From Pseudomonadota bacterium (lineage in GTDB: Bacteria; Pseudomonadota; Alphaproteobacteria; Rhizobiales; Xanthobacteraceae), in the NCBI GenBank assembly GCA_023386635.1, contig JAEWJH010000073.1, positions 1-59,444 on the forward strand: a stretch of DNA of 59,444 nucleotides, in the 5' to 3' direction. Shown here piece after piece: positions 28,407 through 36,461 of this stretch (the first letter of the stretch is position 1; each line of letters begins with the position of its first letter). The notes beneath the pieces are model-generated. The model had not been told where the DNA came from. It searched no databases and saw only the letters and a program-made list of their open reading frames with translations. Made by a program: the position numbers and the translations under genes.

Positions 28407-31400
28407 ATGCCGAGCTTTTTCATCGACAGGCCGATCTTCGCCTGGGTCGTCGCGCTGTTCATCTGCCTGGGCGGCGTGCTGACCATTCCGCTGTTGCCGG
28501 TGGCGCAATATCCGATCATCGCACCGCCGTCGATTTCCGTCAGCACCGCCTATCCTGGCGCGTCCACGGAAAATCTTTACAACAGTGTGACGCGGCTGAT
28601 CGAGGAAGAGCTGAACGGCGCGAGCGGTATTCTCAACTTTGAATCGACCAGCGACTCGCTCGGCCAGGTCGAGATCATCGCCAATTTCGTGCCGGGCACC
28701 GATACCAATATGGCGTCGGTCGAGGTGCAGAACCGCATCAAGCGCATCGAGTCGCGTCTGCCGCGCGCGGTGCTGCAGCAGGGCATTCTGGTCGAGGAAG
28801 CGTCCAGCGCGGTCCTGCAGATCATCACGCTGCAATCGACCGACGGCAGCCTCGATGAGGTCGGTCTCGGCGATTTCATGATCCGTAACGTGCTCGGCGA
28901 GATCCGGCGTATCCCCGGGGTCGGCCGCGCCACGCTTTATTCGACCGAGCGCGCGCTGCGCGTCTGGATCAATACCGACCGGCTGATCGGCTACAACCTC
29001 ACCGCCGACGACGTGAACAAGGCGATCGCCGCGCAGAACGCGCAGGTTGCGTCCGGATCGCTCGGCGCCGAGCCGACGCCGCGCGGCCAGCAGGTGTCGG
29101 CCATGGTGCTGGTGAAGGGCCAGCTCACCTCGCCGGATGAGTTCGGCGCCATCGTGCTGCGCGCCAATCCGGACGGCTCCACGGTGCGTCTGCGCGATGT
29201 CGCGCGCATCGAGGTCGGCGGCATGGGCTATCAGTTCACCACGCGCGTGGACGGCAAGCCGGCGGCGGGCCTCTCGGTGCTGCTGGCGCCGACCGGCAAC
29301 GCACTCGCCACGGCGACGGCGGTGAAGCAGAAGATGGAGGAGCTGTCGAAGTTCTTCCCGGAAAATATCAAATACAGCATCCCTTACGACATCACCCCGG
29401 TGGTCAAGGCCTCAATCCAGAAGGTGCTGATGACGCTGCTGGAAGCGGTCGGTCTCGTCTTTCTGGTGATGTTCCTGTTCCTCCAGAACATCCGCTACAC
29501 GATCATTCCCACCATCGTCGTGCCGGTCGCGCTGCTCGGCACCTGCGCGACGCTCCTGCTCGCGGGCTTCTCCATCAACATGCTGACGCTGTTCGGCATG
29601 GTGCTGGCGATCGGCATCCTCGTCGACGACGCCATCGTCGTGGTCGAGAACGTCGAGCGCATCATGTCGGAGGAGGGGCTGTCGCCGCGCGAGGCGACAC
29701 GCAAGGCGATGTCGCAGATCACCGGCGCGATCATCGGCATCACGCTGGTGCTGATGGCGGTGTTTGTGCCGATGGCGTTCTTCCCCGGCTCGGTGGGTGT
29801 CATCTACAAGCAGTTTTCCGTCACCATGGTTGCGGCGATCGGCTTCTCGGCGCTGCTGGCATTGTCGCTGACGCCGGCTTTGTGCGCGACGTTGCTCAAG
29901 CCCGTGGCAAAAGGACATGTCCATACGAAGCGCGGCCTGTTCGGCTATTTCAACCGTGGCATCGACAAGGCCCGCGACGGCTATCGCGGCATGGTGCACT
30001 GGTCGCTGGCGCGCGCCGGCCGCTACATGATCGTTTATCTCGCGCTGGTGGTCGGCGTCGCCTGGGGCGTGTCGCGCCTGCCGGCGGGCTTTTTGCCGGT
30101 CGACGATCAGGGCTTCATCACCGTCGATATCCAGACGCCGCCGGAAGCCTCGTTCAACCGCACCCTCGCGGTCGTCAAGACCGTCGAGGACTATCTGATG
30201 AAGCGGGATGGCGTGCAGGCCGTGACCTTTCTCACCGGCTTCAGCTTCCTCGGCCAGGGCCAGAACACCGCGCAGGCCTTCGTCACCCTGAAGGACTGGA
30301 AGCTGCGCGGTCCGAGCGACAGCGCCGCGCAGATTGTCGATGACGTGAACAAGGCGATGGAGTCGGTGAAGGATGCGCGCGTCAGCGCGCTTCAGCCGCC
30401 GCCGATCGACAATCTCGGCAACTCGTCGGGCTTCAGCTTCCGCCTGCAGGACCGCGCGCAGAAGGGACATGAGGCCCTGACGGCGGCGGCCCAGCAGTTG
30501 GTGGCGGCCGCGAAAGCGAGCCCCGTGCTGCAGGATGTCTATGTCGAGGGCCTGTCGCCCGCGCCACAGCTCGAACTGGTGATCGACCGAGAGAAGGCGG
30601 GTGCGTTCGGTGTCACCTTCGAGGAGATCAACAATACCATCTCCACCAATCTCGGTTCGTCCTACGTCAACGATTTCCCGAACCGTGGCCGCATGCAGCG
30701 CGTCATCGTCCAGTCGGAGGACGGGCAGCGGATGCAGGCCGACGACGTCTTGAACTACACCGTGCGCAACGGGCAGGGGAAACTGGTTCCGTTGTCATCG
30801 TTCGCGACGGTGCGCTGGCTGGTCGGCCCGGCACAGATCGTTGGTTTCAACTATTATCCGTCGGTGCGCATCTCCGGCGCGGCCCGCGACGGCTTCACCA
30901 GCGGCGACGCCATCGCGGAAATGGAGCGGCTTGCCGGGCAGTTGCCGCGCGGCTTCGGCTACGAATGGACCGGCCAGTCGTTGCAGGAGAAGCTCGCCGG
31001 CTCGCAGGCGCCACTGTTGCTCGCGCTGTCGGCGCTGGTGGTGTTTCTGTGTCTCGCGGCGCTGTACGAAAGCTGGGCGATCCCGCTCGCGGTGCTGCTC
31101 ACGGTGCCGCTCGGCATCCTCGGCGCGGTTGCGGCGGCGACGGCGCGTTCGCTGTCGAACGACGTCTATTTCACCGTCGGCCTGGTGACGATCATCGGAT
31201 TGGCGGCGAAGGACGCGATCCTGATCATCGAATTCGCCAAGGATCTGCGCAAGCAGGGCAAGCCGCTGATCGAGGCCACGCTCGAGGCTTGCCATTTGCG
31301 CTTCCGCCCGATCGTGATGACCGGCATGGCCTTCATCTTCGGCGTGGCGCCGATGGTGATCGCGCACGGTGCCGGCGGCAAGAGCCAGCAGGCGCTCGGC

Positions 31401-31589
31401 ACCAGCGTTGCCGGCGGCATGTTCGCCGTCGTCGTGCTGGCGCTGATCTTCGTGCCGGTGTTCTTCGTCGTGGTGCAGCGCTTCTTCAGCGGCGATGTGA
31501 AACCGGAGAAGCTGCGGCGCAACTGGCTGCACTGGCGGCGTGTTGCGCCCGCGAAGACGGCCGCGCCTGCCGGTCAAAGCGAGGGATAA
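28407..31589 (+). CDS. RND multidrug efflux permease (AcrB/MexB-type, HAE1)
   Basis: The product has 1060 residues and the usual start MPSFFIDRPIFAWVVALFI. Twelve membrane segments and two large periplasmic loops are visible. The proton-relay motif GILVDDAIVVVENVERIM is near 402-419 with Asp-Asp at about 406-407. ITGAIIGITLVLMAVFVPMAF and the C-terminal GLAAKDAILIIEFAKDLRKQG carry the matching lysine region. The trimer expels hydrophobic drugs from the inner membrane and periplasm by proton exchange. It is translated with the adaptor gene just upstream. The substrate range cannot be read from the sequence. Confidence 0.97.
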   Translation: MPSFFIDRPIFAWVVALFICLGGVLTIPLLPVAQYPIIAPPSISVSTAYPGASTENLYNSVTRLIEEELNGASGILNFESTSDSLGQVEIIANFVPGTDTNMASVEVQNRIKRIESRLPRAVLQQGILVEEASSAVLQIITLQSTDGSLDEVGLGDFMIRNVLGEIRRIPGVGRATLYSTERALRVWINTDRLIGYNLTADDVNKAIAAQNAQVASGSLGAEPTPRGQQVSAMVLVKGQLTSPDEFGAIVLRANPDGSTVRLRDVARIEVGGMGYQFTTRVDGKPAAGLSVLLAPTGNALATATAVKQKMEELSKFFPENIKYSIPYDITPVVKASIQKVLMTLLEAVGLVFLVMFLFLQNIRYTIIPTIVVPVALLGTCATLLLAGFSINMLTLFGMVLAIGILVDDAIVVVENVERIMSEEGLSPREATRKAMSQITGAIIGITLVLMAVFVPMAFFPGSVGVIYKQFSVTMVAAIGFSALLALSLTPALCATLLKPVAKGHVHTKRGLFGYFNRGIDKARDGYRGMVHWSLARAGRYMIVYLALVVGVAWGVSRLPAGFLPVDDQGFITVDIQTPPEASFNRTLAVVKTVEDYLMKRDGVQAVTFLTGFSFLGQGQNTAQAFVTLKDWKLRGPSDSAAQIVDDVNKAMESVKDARVSALQPPPIDNLGNSSGFSFRLQDRAQKGHEALTAAAQQLVAAAKASPVLQDVYVEGLSPAPQLELVIDREKAGAFGVTFEEINNTISTNLGSSYVNDFPNRGRMQRVIVQSEDGQRMQADDVLNYTVRNGQGKLVPLSSFATVRWLVGPAQIVGFNYYPSVRISGAARDGFTSGDAIAEMERLAGQLPRGFGYEWTGQSLQEKLAGSQAPLLLALSALVVFLCLAALYESWAIPLAVLLTVPLGILGAVAAATARSLSNDVYFTVGLVTIIGLAAKDAILIIEFAKDLRKQGKPLIEATLEACHLRFRPIVMTGMAFIFGVAPMVIAHGAGGKSQQALGTSVAGGMFAVVVLALIFVPVFFVVVQRFFSGDVKPEKLRRNWLHWRRVAPAKTAAPAGQSEG

Positions 31590-31596
31590 CTCGCCG

Positions 31597-31788
31597 CTAT
31601 CGGCTGCGGGTTAGCTGATCTTCATTCGCGACGCGTTCGAAAGTCTCGGCCGTACTTTTGATCCGGTATCGGCGGCGGTCGTCATTTTCGACCGGCATCA
31701 CGCGCATGATGGTGTATTGTGTCTGCGATGCGCCGCGCATGTGCCCGTCGAAATATACTTTGTCGCCAACCGCTAACGATTTCGGCAT
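31597..31788 (-). CDS. Small conserved hypothetical protein
   Basis: The product has 63 residues from the ATG at 31788, with GAGGA upstream. It opens with LAVGDKVYFDGHMRGASQ, the look of a small SH3/KOW-like beta-barrel that binds a ligand or nucleic acid, and ends in a charged tail (ETFERVANEDQLTRSR). I recall similar short proteins from Bradyrhizobium-type genomes without known function. It converges with the RND permease across 7 bases. Confidence 0.7.
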   Translation of the reverse strand: MPKSLAVGDKVYFDGHMRGASQTQYTIMRVMPVENDDRRRYRIKSTAETFERVANEDQLTRSR

Positions 31789-31946
31789 GTTGTCCTCGGC
31801 GGTTGGGGGCGACAGCGATATCGCGCGTATTGGACACCCTATCAGAATATCGCGATCCGGCACTAACAATCTGACAAATCGTGACTATTTATCTTCTTTA
31901 TCCGGATTTTCGTCAGCGAAGCGCGCTGTTTTCGAAAGGATGCCAC

Positions 31947-32138
31947 ATGGCAGACAAACAGACCCCTGAAGACAAGGCAGCAGCCTTTCGCGAATATCAG
32001 GAACACCAGCAGTCTATCATGGAGCGAACTGCGGTTTTGCGATTCGAGCGCATGCAGCGCGAAGCGTCCGGCGAAGATGCGCCCCCGCCTGAAAAGCCGG
32101 CCTTGGCGCGCCGTCGACGTGCGCCGCGGGATCGCTAG
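31947..32138 (+). CDS. Small charged hypothetical protein
   Basis: The product has 63 residues from the ATG at 31947, with AAGGA upstream; the longer frame from 31881 lacks a site. It is a likely single helix (DKAAAFREYQEHQQSIMERTAVLRFE region, residues 10-42) with a Pro/Arg-rich basic end. I do not recognise it. It is divergent from the neighbouring 63-residue gene and converges with the cold-shock gene. Confidence 0.55.
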   Translation: MADKQTPEDKAAAFREYQEHQQSIMERTAVLRFERMQREASGEDAPPPEKPALARRRRAPRDR

Positions 32139-32147
32139 ACCCGATAC

Positions 32148-32183
32148 AAAAACAAAACCCGCTTAGGAGAAATCCCAAGCGGG
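32148..32183 (-). terminator. Terminator of the cold-shock gene
   Basis: On the minus strand, a 7-bp stem (32177-32183 with 32158-32164), extended by an inner G/C pairing, is followed by a T-rich tail. It lies about 110 bases past the cold-shock stop codon. Confidence 0.65.
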
Positions 32184-32290
32184 CTCTGACTACCTCAAGC
32201 GCCACACCCAATCCCGGTACATCCGCGGAAATCAGATTGTCGCGAGCGATAGGGTCTTAATAGACACAAATCGTGTCTATTTGATGAAGA

Positions 32291-32500
32291 TCAGACCGGA
32301 CGGATATTGGTCGCGGCGTTCTTGCCGCTGCGGCGGTCCGCTTCGACGTCGAACGAGACCTTCTGGCCTTCGTTCAGGGTGCTCAGGCCGGAGCGCTCGA
32401 CAGCGCTGATGTGAACGAACACATCCGGGCCGCCGGCATCCTGCACGATGAAACCGAAGCCTTTGGTGGGGTTGAAGAACTTCACAGTACCTTGAGCCAA
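32291..32500 (-). CDS. Cold-shock protein (CspA family)
   Basis: The product has 69 residues forming a single OB-fold RNA chaperone. RNP1 is KGFGFI (13-18) and RNP2 is VFVHIS (28-33), preceded by the usual MAQGTVKFFNPT. Such proteins melt RNA structure at low temperature or in stationary phase. A long region without genes lies upstream (32501-32926), as expected for a regulated 5' leader. I cannot tell from sequence whether this copy is cold-induced. Confidence 0.95.
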   Translation of the reverse strand: MAQGTVKFFNPTKGFGFIVQDAGGPDVFVHISAVERSGLSTLNEGQKVSFDVEADRRSGKNAATNIRPV

Positions 32501-32926
32501 AACAAGTCTCCATGCGCATCAAGCGCGTGTTTGCCCGCGCGAACCATTCACGCTGGCGTCAATCCGGATTTGCATTGGCTTGGTAAAGGCCCGCCGCATG
32601 ATGCTACAAGAGCGCGGCGCTTAAGTCAGGGCAGAAACAAGGTCAGGCGAAATCGCGAACGGCAAGATTATAGCACTTTTCCCGCGAAAAAAGCAAACGG
32701 AGACGGAGTGGCTGCGAAATCGTACCGCAGTTCGCCTGCGCGCATCGCCTGCGCGGCGATTTAGCCGATATTTGCGTCATTTTCCTGGCTCGCCGCAGTC
32801 GGAGCGGGATGGCTTTCAACCCCCCAGACCGAAAAAGAGCCCGGCACAGGTCCTTGCTCGTGGGGGGCGTTGGTATGCCTTCCGGTTGGGCTAGACTAGC
32901 CGCCGGATACCCAAGGGGGGAGGCCC
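32501..32926. other. Divergent control region between the cold-shock and LysR genes
   Basis: About 425 bases with no convincing gene. The part next to the cold-shock gene is likely its 5' leader, and the part near 32820-32926 holds the LysR promoter. GGGGGGAGG at about 32912-32922 is the LysR ribosome binding site. Confidence 0.5.
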
Positions 32927-33859
32927 ATGAACCTTCGGCAACTACGGTATTTTTTGGGGATCGTAGAGGCGGGCAACATGACGCGGGCGGCGGAGCAGTT
33001 GCACGTCGCGCAAACCGCGCTTGGCATGCAGATTCGGCAACTCGAGGAGGATCTGGGCGTGGCGCTGCTCGTGCGTCATTCGCGTGGCGTCGAACCGACC
33101 AAGGCTGGAAATCTCCTGTACCGTCGGGCGTTGTCTATCCTGAAGGAGGTCGAGGAAACCCGGAAGGACGTCCGCGCTTGCCAAAGCGAAAACAGCGAGA
33201 CGATCCGGCTCGGAATCACGCCCGCTTTGATGCTTGTCTGCGGCACCGAAATTGCGATGACCGTCCGCGAACAGCTACCGAACGTCTTTCTCAGCATCGT
33301 AGAGGCGATGAGCCATGTCCTGGTCGACACGCTCGCGCGCGGCGAGGTTGACTTTATTCTTTGTTACGACGTTCCTGATCTTCCGCAGTTTGCGCGGACC
33401 GCGCTCTTACAGGACGATTTGGTGCTGGTCACGCAGCCTCGCGGTGCGAACGGTAAACCCGTCGCCTTGGTAGAGGCGCTGGAGGAAAGCATCGCAATGC
33501 CTGAAGATGGCGATACGGTGCGTACAGCCGTCAGTCGGACGGCGCGTGACCTCGGCCTCGAGATGAAGATCGCCTATGAAGTGCGTTCGATTTCCGCGAT
33601 CAAAAGCCTCGTCATCCGCGGCGCCGCTTCGGCAATTCTGCCGTACTTCGGCGTACTGGATGAACTGACCGCCGGCAGGCTCGACGCCCGACCCATCGCG
33701 ATGCCGGCGATCAAGCGAACCCTGTTCCTTGCCAGGTCAAATCAGCGCGGTCCATTCAAAAGCGAAGCGGGACTCACCGGCGCCGTCCGCACGTCGCTGA
33801 GTGGCCTCCTCGATGCGTTGGGGCCGCTTGCTCAGCCGCTCTGGGTCCGCACCGCATAG
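32927..33859 (+). CDS. LysR-family transcriptional regulator
   Basis: The product has 310 residues. The N-terminal winged helix-turn-helix (1-60) reads MNLRQLRYFLGIVEAGNMTRAA, then LHVAQTALGMQIRQLEEDLG, close to Nac/Cbl-type members. The C-terminal effector-binding domain spans about 90-300 (LGITPALMLVCGTEIAMTVR at its start). A strong GGGGGGAGG site precedes the ATG. LysR proteins usually control a divergent neighbour; here that is a cold-shock gene 426 bases away, which is an unlikely target. The rhodanese gene downstream is a candidate. The co-inducer is unknown. Confidence 0.93.
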   Translation: MNLRQLRYFLGIVEAGNMTRAAEQLHVAQTALGMQIRQLEEDLGVALLVRHSRGVEPTKAGNLLYRRALSILKEVEETRKDVRACQSENSETIRLGITPALMLVCGTEIAMTVREQLPNVFLSIVEAMSHVLVDTLARGEVDFILCYDVPDLPQFARTALLQDDLVLVTQPRGANGKPVALVEALEESIAMPEDGDTVRTAVSRTARDLGLEMKIAYEVRSISAIKSLVIRGAASAILPYFGVLDELTAGRLDARPIAMPAIKRTLFLARSNQRGPFKSEAGLTGAVRTSLSGLLDALGPLAQPLWVRTA

Positions 33860-34017
33860 CTTCGATATGTCGCGCGCGGGAAAACTGCGGTCAGCCCTCA
33901 ATCATTCATATTGGACCCGGTTTCGCGCTGCCTCTTAAGTGGAAACACCATCGCGCAATCGCTCTCGCTCCGTTGGCAGCGGTGACGCATGGCCACTTAT
34001 GCAGGGAGGAAACCGCG

Positions 34018-34785
34018 ATGAGACGTTGGCATGCACTGTCCGCGACGCTGCTGTTCCTGTTCACCGCAACCGAGGTCGCGGCGCAAGGCGTCGCCATCGA
34101 ACAGGCGACACTGATGGAATCGGGCGCAAAGACAGCGGAGGTCAGTACCGATCAACTGCGTCAAATCCTGATCGACGGAAGCGCGATCGTCATCGACACC
34201 CGGCCGCGGGCAGAGTTCGATGCAGGGCACATCCCCGGCGCCCGAGTGATCGATGCGCCGGCAAGTCAGCAAGTAGCGTTCGTCGAGCGTCTCGTGAACG
34301 GGAACAAGGCCTCGCCGCTCGTGCTTTATTGCAATGGTCCTTACTGCCAGGCGAGTCGCCGCTTCGCCGATCAGTTGGTCGCGGCGGGTTTCAGCAAAGT
34401 CCGGCGCTATCAGCTCGGCATGCCGGTCTGGCGCGCGCTGGGCGGGCCTACCGTGGTTGAACTGGACGGCGTGCGCCGCATACTCCAACTGGACAAGTCG
34501 GCCGTGTTTATCGATACCCGGCCGGCCGATGACTTCGCACGGGGTAGCTTGCCGGGCGCCCGTCATCTGACGGTTGCGTCCCTCGACCCGACCATCAAGG
34601 GCATGATGTCAGGGCAGGTGCAGAACGCACCTTTGCCGCTGGACGATTTCAACCGCCGCGTGGTGCTGTTCGGTGCGAATGCCGCAGAGGCTCGCAAGGT
34701 GGCCGATGCCATGAGCAAACGGCCTTGGCATAACGTGGAGTATTTCGCGGGCTCCTACGCCGATCTTGCCGCTCTGGTCCGATAA
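34018..34785 (+). CDS. Exported tandem rhodanese-domain protein
   Basis: The product has 255 residues from the ATG at 34018 (GGAGG upstream), with a signal peptide (LSATLLFLFTATEVAAQ). The first rhodanese domain (about 42-135) has VIDTRPRAEFDAGHIPGARV and the active loop C105-NGPY-C110, whose Cys105 would carry persulfide sulfur. The second (about 150-255) repeats VFIDTRPADDFARGSLPGAR but has FGANAAEA where the cysteine loop should be, so it is likely inactive and structural. It acts in the periplasm, perhaps in sulfur transfer or oxidation. It follows the LysR gene by about 160 bases in the same direction. Confidence 0.88.
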   Translation: MRRWHALSATLLFLFTATEVAAQGVAIEQATLMESGAKTAEVSTDQLRQILIDGSAIVIDTRPRAEFDAGHIPGARVIDAPASQQVAFVERLVNGNKASPLVLYCNGPYCQASRRFADQLVAAGFSKVRRYQLGMPVWRALGGPTVVELDGVRRILQLDKSAVFIDTRPADDFARGSLPGARHLTVASLDPTIKGMMSGQVQNAPLPLDDFNRRVVLFGANAAEARKVADAMSKRPWHNVEYFAGSYADLAALVR

Positions 34786-34821
34786 ACGCGATAGTGTCAG
34801 GCCGAATGCCCGGTGCTGGAA

Positions 34822-34853
34822 GATCGTCGGCGTGCTTTGGCACGCCGACGATC
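34822..34853. terminator. Perfect 14-bp hairpin after the rhodanese gene
   Basis: The arm 34822-34835 (GATCGTCGGCGTGC) pairs without mismatch with 34840-34853 around the loop TTTG. The tail GTGTTCT is only weakly T-rich, so it is either a terminator or a stable RNA end. It lies 36 bases past the rhodanese stop. Confidence 0.5.
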
Positions 34854-34964
34854 GTGTTCTCGCGGATCGCTCGCGGCTGCGCGTGGCCCTTTTGCACCGG
34901 ACGCGATTTCGTCGTGCAAACAGGCGGCGATCCTGCGGCCGCATCGATCAACAGAAGGAAAAGA

Positions 34965-35040
34965 TGGTGAGCTCGGCGGGATTCGAACCCGCGACCCCAT
35001 GATTAAAAGTCACGTGCTCTACCGACTGAGCTACGAGCTC
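34965..35040 (-). tRNA. tRNA-Lys (anticodon TTT)
   Basis: A 76-base gene on the minus strand with encoded CCA (34965-34967). The acceptor GAGCTCG pairs fully with CGAGCTC. The D-arm is GCTCAGTCGGTAGAGC, the anticodon loop CTTTTAA gives TTT, and the T-arm GCGGGTTCGAATCCCGC is canonical. It reads AAA and AAG codons. Confidence 0.98.
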
Positions 35041-35213
35041 CACCTGCGGGGCTGTGTAGGGGCGTCGTTCCGTTGGGTCAATAGAGCGTTTTCGACCGTC
35101 GTGGATAGCGGCTGGCTGCCCGAAAACGCGCCAAAACGCGCGTTCGGGGACGGGGCTAACCCCTCGCAAAACCGGCGGAATCCGGCTTAAATGGTCTCGA
35201 ACCGAGGAACACC

Positions 35214-36386
35214 ATGCCGATCGTCAACCGCATCGCCGACCTGCACGCCGACATCACCGCCTGGCGGCGGGATATCCATGAAAATCCGGAGCTGATGTAC
35301 GACGTGCACCGAACCGCCGCCACCGTCGCCGACAAGCTCAAGAGCTTCGGCTGCGACGAGGTGGTGACCGGCATCGGCCGGACCGGCGTGGTCGGCGTCA
35401 TCAAGGGCCGCAAGCCGGGCGCCGGCGAGCGCCGCGTCATCGGCATGCGCGCCGACATGGATGCGCTGCCGATCGCGGAGGCGACGGGGCTGCCCTATGC
35501 CTCCAAGACTCCCGGCAAGATGCACGCCTGCGGCCACGACGGCCACACGGCGATGCTGCTCGGCGCGGCGCGCTATCTCGCCGAGACCCGCAATTTCGCC
35601 GGCACGGCCGTGGTTATTTTCCAGCCCGCGGAGGAAGGCGGCGCCGGCGGAAAGGCCATGTGCGACGACGGCATGATGGCCCGCTTCGGCATCGACGAAG
35701 TCTACGGCATGCATAACTCGCCGGGCATGCCGGTGGGGTCGTTCGGCATCCGGGCTGGCGCGATGATGGCGGCGACCGACGCGATCGTCATCGACATCGA
35801 AGGCAAAGGCACGCATGCGGCGCGCCCGCATCTCGGCGTCGATCCGGTTCTGGTCGGCGCGCAGATCATCAGCAATCTGCAGACCATCGTGGCGCGCAAT
35901 GTCGATCCACTCAAATCGGGCGTGGTGTCGATCACCATGTTCGAGGCAGGCAACGCCGAGAATGTCATCCCGCAGACAGTGCAGTTGCGCGGCACGGGCC
36001 GCACGCTGGCGCCGGAGGTGCGCGATCTTTTGGAGCGGCGCGTGCGGGAGGTGGTGGAGGGTACGGCCGCCGCCCATGGCGCGAAGGCGACGCTGACCTA
36101 TCAGCGTCAGTATCCGGTGCTGGTGAACCACGAGCAGCAGACGGATTTCGCCGCGAGCATCGCGCAACAGGTCGCCGGCGGCGATCGCGTCGACACGCGC
36201 TTCCCGCCGATGATGGGCGGCGAGGACTTCTCCTACATGCTGGAGGAGCGGCCCGGCGCGTTCATCTGGGTCGGCAACGGCGACAGCGCCGGTCTGCATC
36301 ACCCGGCTTACAACTTCAACGACGAGACGATCCCGTTCGGCACGTCCTATTGGGTGCGGCTGGTCGAGACCGCGCTCCCGGCCTGA
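35214..36386 (+). CDS. M20-family amidohydrolase (hippurate hydrolase-like)
   Basis: The product has 390 residues. RDIHENPELMYDVHRTAATV (about 18-37) is the family opening, MHACGHDGHTAMLLG (102-116) holds metal ligands Cys and His, QPAEEGGAGGKAM (about 138-150) the catalytic glutamate region, and MMGGEDFSYML (about 333-343) the C-terminal histidine-equivalent region. Such metalloenzymes remove acyl groups from amino acids (hippurate, N-acetyl or indole-acetyl conjugates). GAGGA precedes the ATG. The cytoplasmic substrate cannot be told. A strong bidirectional terminator follows. Confidence 0.93.
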   Translation: MPIVNRIADLHADITAWRRDIHENPELMYDVHRTAATVADKLKSFGCDEVVTGIGRTGVVGVIKGRKPGAGERRVIGMRADMDALPIAEATGLPYASKTPGKMHACGHDGHTAMLLGAARYLAETRNFAGTAVVIFQPAEEGGAGGKAMCDDGMMARFGIDEVYGMHNSPGMPVGSFGIRAGAMMAATDAIVIDIEGKGTHAARPHLGVDPVLVGAQIISNLQTIVARNVDPLKSGVVSITMFEAGNAENVIPQTVQLRGTGRTLAPEVRDLLERRVREVVEGTAAAHGAKATLTYQRQYPVLVNHEQQTDFAASIAQQVAGGDRVDTRFPPMMGGEDFSYMLEERPGAFIWVGNGDSAGLHHPAYNFNDETIPFGTSYWVRLVETALPA

Positions 36387-36408
36387 CGGGCAGAGAGCCG
36401 ATACAAAT

Positions 36409-36439
36409 AAAAAGGCCGGGCGTGATGCCCGGCCTTTTT
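36409..36439. terminator. Bidirectional terminator
   Basis: A long stem (36409-36421 with 36427-36439) with loop GTGAT, flanked by A and T runs. It serves the M20 gene and the convergent glucan synthase gene. Confidence 0.93.
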
Positions 36440-36461
36440 ATTGCGGATCGTGGCGTGTGCC

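Noticed and set aside
27192..28835. 547-codon minus-strand frame
   Set aside because: Spans two real plus-strand genes (RND adaptor and start of permease); a chance antisense frame.
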